A stretch of DNA of 61,065 nt from Clostridia bacterium. GTDB taxonomy: Bacteria > Bacillota > Clostridia > Christensenellales > DTU072. The translations under genes were made by a program, and so were the position numbers. Within the stretch, counting starts at the first letter, position 1. The number at the start of each line of letters is the position of its first letter. The stretch is from NCBI GenBank assembly GCA_016297005.1, contig JAEDHK010000009.1, positions 1 through 61,065 of the forward strand, in the 5' to 3' direction. Of this stretch, positions 10,201-19,200 are shown in pieces. Below the pieces are notes generated by a model. It was not told the origin of the DNA. It saw only the letters and a list, made by a program, of their open reading frames with translations, and did not search any database.

Positions 10201-13200
10201 CCGTAATATGCACGGTATACGCGCCTACGTTCACAACGTTGCAAGGCTCGCCGTTTTCATTGTAATAAGCGAACTCGGCCGTACCGAACGCGTCGCTTCC
10301 TTTTAATCCTGTCGAATACGCCCATACCGGTTCTCCGTCCGATCCGTCTCCGGTCGAATATACGCGCACCCGGCCGTTAAAGACCACTTCGCTCGTCATC
10401 GTAAGCGTGACGGGCGCTTTTTCGATCGTCATAACGCCGTCCGTAAAAGAATCGAATTCATAATAATCGCGGACCGAGTTGTCTCCCCCTATCACACTCG
10501 CCGAATGGATATGGATCACGTACGTCCCCGCGTCGATCGCTTCATAACTTCCGTCGTAAGTAAAGACGGGCACAATCCTGTCTCCCGTGGGCGTATGATC
10601 GGTCCCGGCGGTCAGTATTCCATCGCCGCCGATCGTAACCGTTCCGTCAAAAGACAATCCGTTGAACGTCCTCGTTACGTCGTTCGCCGTAAGCGTCAGT
10701 CGTCTCTTGGAGATCGTCAGCGTGTTCGTCCCGTACGTTACGTCGTAGTTGCCGAGGATCGGATCGCCGCTGAGTATGCGAACGCCTATTTCATAACTGC
10801 CGAGCGCCGTCGGCATCGTTCTGCTGCCGTCGTACGTATAATAACAACTCGGCTCGCCGTCTTTCGCAAGTATCCCTTCCGTCGTAAATCCGGGGGTTCC
10901 TGCCACGCCGTAGATCGTGTTGATCGCCACAGGCGTGACGGTCGCCGCTTTCTTCGTGATCTCAACGTACTTCGTTCCGTTGTCATACCGGAAAGCCTCG
11001 TAGTTGTCCTGATTGCCCACCTCGAATACTATGTTCGCCGTGTCTCTTTCAAGAATGGTCACGCGGTACTTCCCGACGTTGACCGGCAATGCGGTATAAC
11101 CGTTATAAAGAAGGGTAAACGTACTGGATAGCCTGTCTCCCTCTCCAAGCGTAAAACTAACGTTCGTTCCGTGCGGCTCGCCGTCGTATTCCACCGTTTT
11201 TTCTTCGATCAGCACAACCACTTGCAACTTAAATACTTCCATCATGCAATAGCTGTCTTCCGACACCTCGTATTGCGTCTCCGTGCTGCCGTTAATAATA
11301 AGATCGTCCGCCACAACTTTGTATACGCCTGCGTCTTTATGCAGATCGTCAAGCGTGTACGTCACGCCGCCGTCCGTCACGTACTGACGATAATACTTCA
11401 AAGTAAAGCCCGTCAGAACGTCCGTACTGCTGATACCGGACTTCAACGTCGCCCTTACTTCTTTACTGCGCCCGCTATAAACGTAATCATATCCGTTTTC
11501 TGTGATAAGTTCAAAATCGAACGCCAAAACGCCCTTATTGACCGTCAGAACGCCGTTTACGCCCACGAAAGAATAGTTTTCCGCGCCGAGTCCGCTCACG
11601 TCTACCGCGATCGTATATCTGCCCGAGTCGTCGCCCTTTACGTATTCGCACATGAAAACGGGCGTTCCCGAAACGACGCTCTCCGTATCCGTCCCGAAAA
11701 ATCCTTCGTACGTTCCCGTATAAACCGGCGCCGCCTGATCATATTCGATCGTATAATCCGTCGCCGTAAACGTCAATACCTTTTTCGCTACCGTCAGCAC
11801 CCCGGCATAATGCGCCGTCACATGGTAATTCAGCAGTTCGTCCGTCGTCACTTCAATGGTATAGACCCCCACTCCGCTACCCTGTGCGTAATCGCCGCTT
11901 ACGCGGTACTTTCCGCCCAATACGCTCTCTTTCGTGTCCGTTCCGTATAACGCCGAACAAGAGATCTCGTACGTCGGGATCGGATCGCCGTATACGCACG
12001 CAGCGTCGTTTGCCGTCACCGTAAGCGCTCTCTTTTCGACCGTCAGAACGCCGCTCACAAAAACAAAACCGTAGTTGCTCGCCGCAAGGCTCCCTTGCGT
12101 CGGTTCTATCTCGTACGTTCCCGCGTTGTAACCGCGAGAATACTCGCATCTGTATCCGTTTCTTAAATCGCTGTTGTCAAAAAGCGACGCCTTCGTGTCG
12201 CTCCCCACGAATCCGGTAATCGTCGCCGTAAACGCAGGAGCGTCCTCCCCGTACGTCGTCGTTTTGTCTTCCGCCGTCACCGTAAGCGACGCCTTCCTGA
12301 TAGTAAAATTCACCGTCTTCGTATCGCCGTAATTACCCTGACCGGTAATCGTGATCGAAGCTGTGCCCGCATTGACGTTCCTACTGTAAGAAACCGTATA
12401 ATCGCCGGCGTTACTCCCTGCTTTAAGGGTAAGAATCGCCGTCGGAGCCGCCGTCGATCGCACCGTCACCACCGGCGTGTACGCGGATCCCTTATACGTC
12501 ACCGCCTCGATAGGATCGACCTCGATGGTAGATACCGTCAGCGGCTTCGGAGTGATCGAAAAACTCCCCGTTTTCGTTCCGCTATAATTGCCCAATCCGG
12601 TAATAGTCACTTCCGCCGTCCCGGCGTTCGTGTTCTTGGCGTACGCGACCGAATAGTCGCTCCCTTTTATCATGTCCACCGTGCTCTTGCCCTGACTGTC
12701 TTGCAAAAGCAGAAGCCCTTCGCGCGCTTCCCCGTTATATACGTAAGTCCCATAAGAAGCCACGATATACCCGTTTGAAGATATATTCTTCCTCACGATC
12801 GTCACGCGCACCGTCTTGCTCGCCGTCGCCGTCACGTACGCGCCTACCGTACCATATACTTCTATCTTATAATCGTACGTCCCTACGTCCAGATCCGTCG
12901 GTACCGTAATCGACGCCGTGTGGGCGTTGCCATACTCCCATGCATACGTGTACGCAATCTCCGCGCACCCATGGGTCGCCGTCGCCGTCAGCGTCTTCGT
13001 CCCTACGTTGTATTCGCAAGAAAAATCGGCCGTCGCCGTCAGCGTCAGAGCGTTAATCGTCCACTTGCCGGTAAGCGTTACCGCGCTGTCAATCTGCCAT
13101 ACGCGTGCGGGCGCGCCCGAAGCATTAATATATTGCGTATCTCCGTAATAATATCCCAAGAAACTAAACCCGTTCTTCGCCGGAGCCTTGACGGACGGTA

Positions 13201-16200
13201 ATTTCTGATCGTACGTCGCCGTTACCTTGCCCGATCCGGCCGTGTTCCCCGTGTCGGTAGCAAAATTGTCGTTCAGCGTAACTGTGTACGTCTTCGCTTG
13301 CCACCGCGCATAAACGGTCGTGTTCTTGCTCGCCGCAAAAACAGTCCCCGACTGTACGTAAGCCGCGTCTCCCGCCGTTACCGTGCCGCTGCCCGGATAA
13401 AACTTGTTGCCGATCACGTCGTATAACCCGGCCGCGTCGTCGCTGTCACGATAACAAGGCACAAGGTAGGCCACCGCCGTTCCGGCGTCCCATACCGTCA
13501 CTTCGTACAGCTTCATCGAAGCCTGATTGGTGATGTTCGCGCCCGTTCCGCCCGAATAACTGGACATGAATATAAGCGGACCGCCGGCAGTAAAGCTCCC
13601 GGTACTCATTGCGTGCGTCTGCGTCAGAGCGTTTCCGTTCTTGACCCAAAGTCTGTTCCTCTCCGCGCTGATAACGTACTGCGTATTGACAGCCGGAGCA
13701 AAATTCTCCGCGCCTGCGGTCGTATTATAATCAAATCTCAACTTAGAATTGATGAAAAACAGCGTAAACGTCCTGTCTTGCAGGTTGCTCGCGCCGCGCG
13801 CTACCCAGTACGTCTGCGTGCCGCTCAGGCTCGTTTGCGCCTCAACCATACGTAAAGAACTCGTCGACTTCGGCACGATATCCGTAAGTACGTATCCTCC
13901 GCCGCTCGTCTGAATGTACTGTACCTGCGTATATCCGTTCGGCACAAGACTCCATCCGCTAAAAGTATACCCCGTGCGCGTCGGCGTGGTCAGCGTACCG
14001 TACGCCGCGTCGAAAGAAACGTTCTTGCTCGCCGAACCCACGCTCCCGCCGTTCGCATTGTATGATAACACGTACTGTCCCGCCGTCCAAGTCGCCGTTA
14101 AGGTTACTTTTCCGCCGTTCGTCGGCGTCAAATTCTTAAAGTATACGTCCGCCGTCGCACTGTTAAAGCACAACGTAGAAGCGCTTTGTATCGCCGTAAC
14201 GGGCGCCACCGTCAAGCCCCACTTGGCCGTGCTCGCGTCCAGTCCGCTCGTTACTGTCCACCCGGTAAACGTATATCCCGCGCGCGTAGGCGCAGAAACC
14301 GCTTGCGCCGCGTCGTACGTCCAGGAAGTCGGCGAGCTACTGCCGTTCGTGCCGCCGGCATAGTTATACCCTACCGTGTATGTATTGGCTGTCCACTTCG
14401 CATACAGATTGATCGTCGCGCCTTGCATAAAGGTATAGTTCGGCTTGGTCAGGGCCGTCCCTGCCGCGCCTGCGGACGTCGTACACGCCTGATCTTTGTA
14501 CCATCCGCCGAACGTCCACCCGGTCAGGGTAGGCGCGCTCCCGAGCGTCGCGTTGCTGTCGTACGTCCAGACAGCTTTCGACGGAAGACCGGCTACGCTT
14601 GCAGACGCCGTAGACGGCTTGTTCTCATTATATACGACGTTGTACGTGTGCGGCGCCCAATTGGCCGTGATCGTCGCACCCAATCCGTGCTTGTATGTGT
14701 ATAAGCTGTTATAAGCCAACGATTCGTTATTCGTTTTGTCAACTACAGCGATGTTTTTGATATCAATGGTATACTTGACCGGATCGGTCGTGGCCCCTCT
14801 CAGAGTCGCCGTATATAATTCTACTCGCGGACTGGTCGTGAACTCCTGCCCGTTTCTGATCGATTTTTCTTGGAACGTCGTCGTCAGCCGCACCGTCGTC
14901 CAGCTCGTCGCCGAGGCCGAAAGATTAGTCATGGTGCTTTGAAAGTCGTTATCCATGCGCGAGTGACGCAATGCAAGCGTCGTACCGGAAACGTTGCTCG
15001 TACGGTACACCAACGTCAGTTCGTACGTGTGCCCCGCCGTAAACGCATACGATGGGAAACGAATAGAGTACCAAGTGTCGCCCGTCGGCCTTGCCACACT
15101 GAAACTGTATCGTGTGAAAACGGTACCGTTCTCCGTCTTCGCTTCTTTGGAAAAACCGGATTGACCGTTGCCCACAAGAGTCATCGTCCCTGCATAAGAC
15201 GCGTTGGTCGGCGTGATCGTCCATCCGGTAAAGTCGTATCCTACCCGCGTAGGCGCCGCAATGGAAGAAGTCTGTTCAAAATAAGAATTGATCGTCGTAT
15301 TACTCGTAGATCCGCCATAACTTCCCCCGTTGGGATTCACGGTGAGCGTCGTAGCCACCCCTCGCCATACGGCGTATAAAGTCGTCGTACCGCCCGCCGA
15401 AGCCAGATTGGTCACAGCCTCTCCCGGCGCGTACGTGGGCGTGGTCGCAGTAGCGGACGTCGCCCATCCGAGCAGATCGTAATTGGTTCGGGAGCAAACG
15501 CTCGTCCGTAAGGCCTCGCTATGCCCTACGTGGATCTCCTGCATGGGTAGCGACGAGCTTTTTTGCGCGATATAAATCTTATGCCCCGTCGTCGGCTCGG
15601 CATAAAGCCTCGGGCCGTTATTCTGATATCCCGTTGATCCGCTGTCAAAGACCGTCGACCAGTTGACCCCGTCGGCCGATACCTGCGTTTTTGTACCGAA
15701 ATAAACCCTGTCGGGAAAGTGCTGAATAATAAGGTATTCTATATTATAGACGGCTCCGAGGTCGATCGTTATCGCGCCGCCGCTACCGTAGCCGGTGTTG
15801 ATATAGCCGTCGACGATGTTCGCTGTCGCGCCGCTCGGCGTAGACCCGTTGACCTTGACCGCGCTGTTGTCCGGGTACTTGGCCTTGTTGACTCCGTCAA
15901 AGGTCCATGCCTGCACTTCTCCTATATGAGAATACGGGTTACCTGTGCTGCCGTAGTTGTAGTCGCGGATGTAGCGGATGCCCGTCAGCGCCGTGCCGCC
16001 GGTGTTGGCGTTAAAGACGACGTTATAGGTGCTGTCCTGCCAATGCGCGTAAAGCGCTTTGTTGTTAGCGGCAAAGTTACACGTGCGCGCGCTCGTACCG
16101 TCCGCTTTAATATACTGCGTGCCGGCGGATACGCCGTCATAATATCCCAGGAAGGTATAACCCGTACGCGTCGGCGGCGTAACCGAGGGCATGTTCGAGT

Positions 16201-19200
16201 CGTATGTCGCCGTCCCACTCCCAATAGAAGTGAAAGTGACCGCCGAACTGCCGTTTGCGTTAAAGCGATAGTTGTCGTAAAGATTGAAAGTATAGTTGTT
16301 CGCTTTCCATACCGCATAAAGCGTCACGTCCTTGCCGACCGCAAATTCAGTCGCGGACGTAATATAGACGTCGCCGCCTTTGCTCAGCCCCGTCCCCGCC
16401 CCGGCATGGAACTTATTATTAATAATATCGTATAAGCCGATCTTATTGTCGCTCTTACGATAGCACGGCACAAAGTACCCCGTAACCGCACCGCTATCCC
16501 ATACCGTCGCGCCGTACATCTTCATGTTGCCGTAATTGGCCGGATTGGAAAGCGTCTTGTTGTCATAATTGTACCCGTCAAAATAGGAAGCCATAAAGAC
16601 GATCGGACCGCCCGCGATATGCTCCATCGGACTGTACGCCGAAAGCGCCGTCGTACCGTTCAGCCAACCGCGGTTCTTTTCTGCGGAAATAACGTACTTC
16701 GTATTCGCCGCGATGGACCCCACGTTACTACCGATCGCATTGCCGTAGTCGTACCGAAGGGCCGTCGGCAGAGCAAACATGGTAAAGGTCTGCGTCTCGC
16801 TATTCGCGCCGCGCGCGCACCATAGGTTCTGATTGGCAGCCACCGAATTAGGCATCATTACCATACGCATAGAGCTCTTTCCGGTAGGAACAAGATCAGT
16901 CATGACGAACCCGCCCCCGCCGTTGGTGGAAATATATTCTACTTGTTGATATTCCGCAGGGATCAGCCGCCACCCCAAGAAGGAGTAGCCCGTACGCGTC
17001 GGCGTAGCCAGATCGCCGTAAGCGGAAGCAAACGTAACCGACTTGCTCGTCGGCGATACGCTTCCGCCGTTTGCGTTGTAGGTCACCATATAACTGTTCG
17101 CCGTCCAGGTCGCGGTAAGCGTTACAGAACCGCCGTTCGTCGGCGTGAGATTTTTAAAATAAACGCTCGATGCTCCGCTGCCGCATTGGGTCGTAGTCGC
17201 GGAAATAGCGGTAGAGGGCGAAGAAGTCGTGCCCCACTTTGCCGTGCTCGCATTTAACCCGCTCGTGACCGTCCAGCCGGCAAACGTATATCCCGCGCGC
17301 GTAGGCGCAGAAACCGCTTGCGCCGCGTCGTACGTCCAGGAAGTCGGCGAGCTACTGCCGTTCGTGCCGCCGGCATAGTTATACACGGTACTATACGTTA
17401 TCGGTCTCCATTGTATGGTAAACGTAACGATCGCGCCTTGTGTTGTGGCAAGGTTTTTAACGTTAATATCGCCGTTCGATTCGGCAAATTTCGTATCGTT
17501 CGCCAAAGCATGGATCGCGCCTGCGGAATATTGACCTTCGCTCCAATATCCCCAGAGAGCGGTAGAGTCTCCGCCGGACATCTTTAATCCGTCGTAAAGA
17601 TAGCCCGTTCTGGTCGAATTGTTTTGGAAATTCCAAATATTATACCCCAAATCATACGTTAAAGTCGTTGTGGTAGTAAAACCATGCGCCGACTCTAAAT
17701 TCTCCGAACGGGATTGTAAAGAGCCTGAGGGACTACCGCCGTTAAAGTCGACTTGTACTGTATACGTTATCGGCACCCATTGTACGGTCAACGTAACCGT
17801 CGCGCCTTGTGTTGTGGCAAGGTTTTTAACGTTAATATCTCCGTTGTCCTGTGCAAAAACCGTATCGTTGGCAATCGACTTGTTTGCGACGGTCGAACCA
17901 CCGGTTCCATCCCCAAAGTTATTATGAAAATAGTTCCAAAGAGCGCCCGAAGCACCGCCCGACATTTTAACGCCGGCATATAAATAACCGGTTTTTGTTA
18001 AATTGGTTTTAAAATTCCAAAGATTTTCTACCTTATCATACGTCAGAACGTCAGTTCCCGTTTGTGCAGAGGCACTCGCTGTCCAACTGGGCCGCGATAC
18101 GGTACCGACACCGCCGTTGGCGTTGACCGTCACATTATATGTTATCGGCGTCCACTTGGCATAAAGCGTAGTCGCCGCCGCTAAATCCCATACCCTCGTA
18201 GCCGTGCCGGAAGCATTATAATACTGCGTACCGCCGCCGCCTGTCGACGTATAATAACCGCCGAAAGTATATCCCGTACGGCTCGGAACAGAAATGCCGC
18301 TATTGGTTGTACCGAGCGTTACGGTAGCGGTTGTCGTTCCGGCGCTGGTTGCGCTTTGTCCGTCGAACGTGACCGACCATTGTGCCGAAGTGTGCGTGCT
18401 TTGGGTGGACGCCGGAGAGCGAGCCGAGACCGTCGCGCCGGAGGATTTATAAAAAGTACCCTCGCCGCCTTTACTGCCCGCGCCGCCGCCGCTGCCGGCA
18501 TAACCGCCGTAAGAGTCAGTGTGTCCCGTACGATTGCCGACGCCTGTAGAACCATTTGCACTACCCGTACCGCCCGTACCACCGGCACCGTTGGCATATG
18601 AACTTTCATTATCATAACCCTGGCTGCTGCCGAAGTTATCGATACCGCCGGATCCGCCGGATCCGCCGCCACCGCCACCGGCTCCGCCGCCGCCGATCGC
18701 AGAAGCAGCATATCCGCCGCCACCGCCACCGCCGCCGCCGCCATAACCGGCATAATACCATCTCGACCATCCCGATCCGGAGTCGTTTGCCCAATTACCG
18801 CGAGCTCCGCCGCTGCCGCCGCTGCCGGTTGCGCCCGCAGTTGCGTTGACCTTCATTGTTCCCAGAACGTATAAAGTACCCATCGAGGTACCTGTGCCGC
18901 CCGCGTTACCGGCGTTTCCGTTATAGCCGTGATACCAGTTACCTTTGCCTGTATACGCCTCCGGTCTACCCGTTTGCGCGCCGCCGGAACCGCCCGTACC
19001 GCCTTTTCCTCCGATACCGGCGCCAGAACCGCCGCCGCCCGCGCCGCCCGCGCCGCCGACGCCGCCGCCGTAATATTCATTGCCGCTTTTATTAAGATAA
19101 GCGTTACCACCGGTACTTCCGGCAGTACCGTTGCCTGCCTTTCCTCCGGTGGCCGTTACCGTACCTGCGCCGGTAATAACGAGCGTCGAGTTCGACGGAA

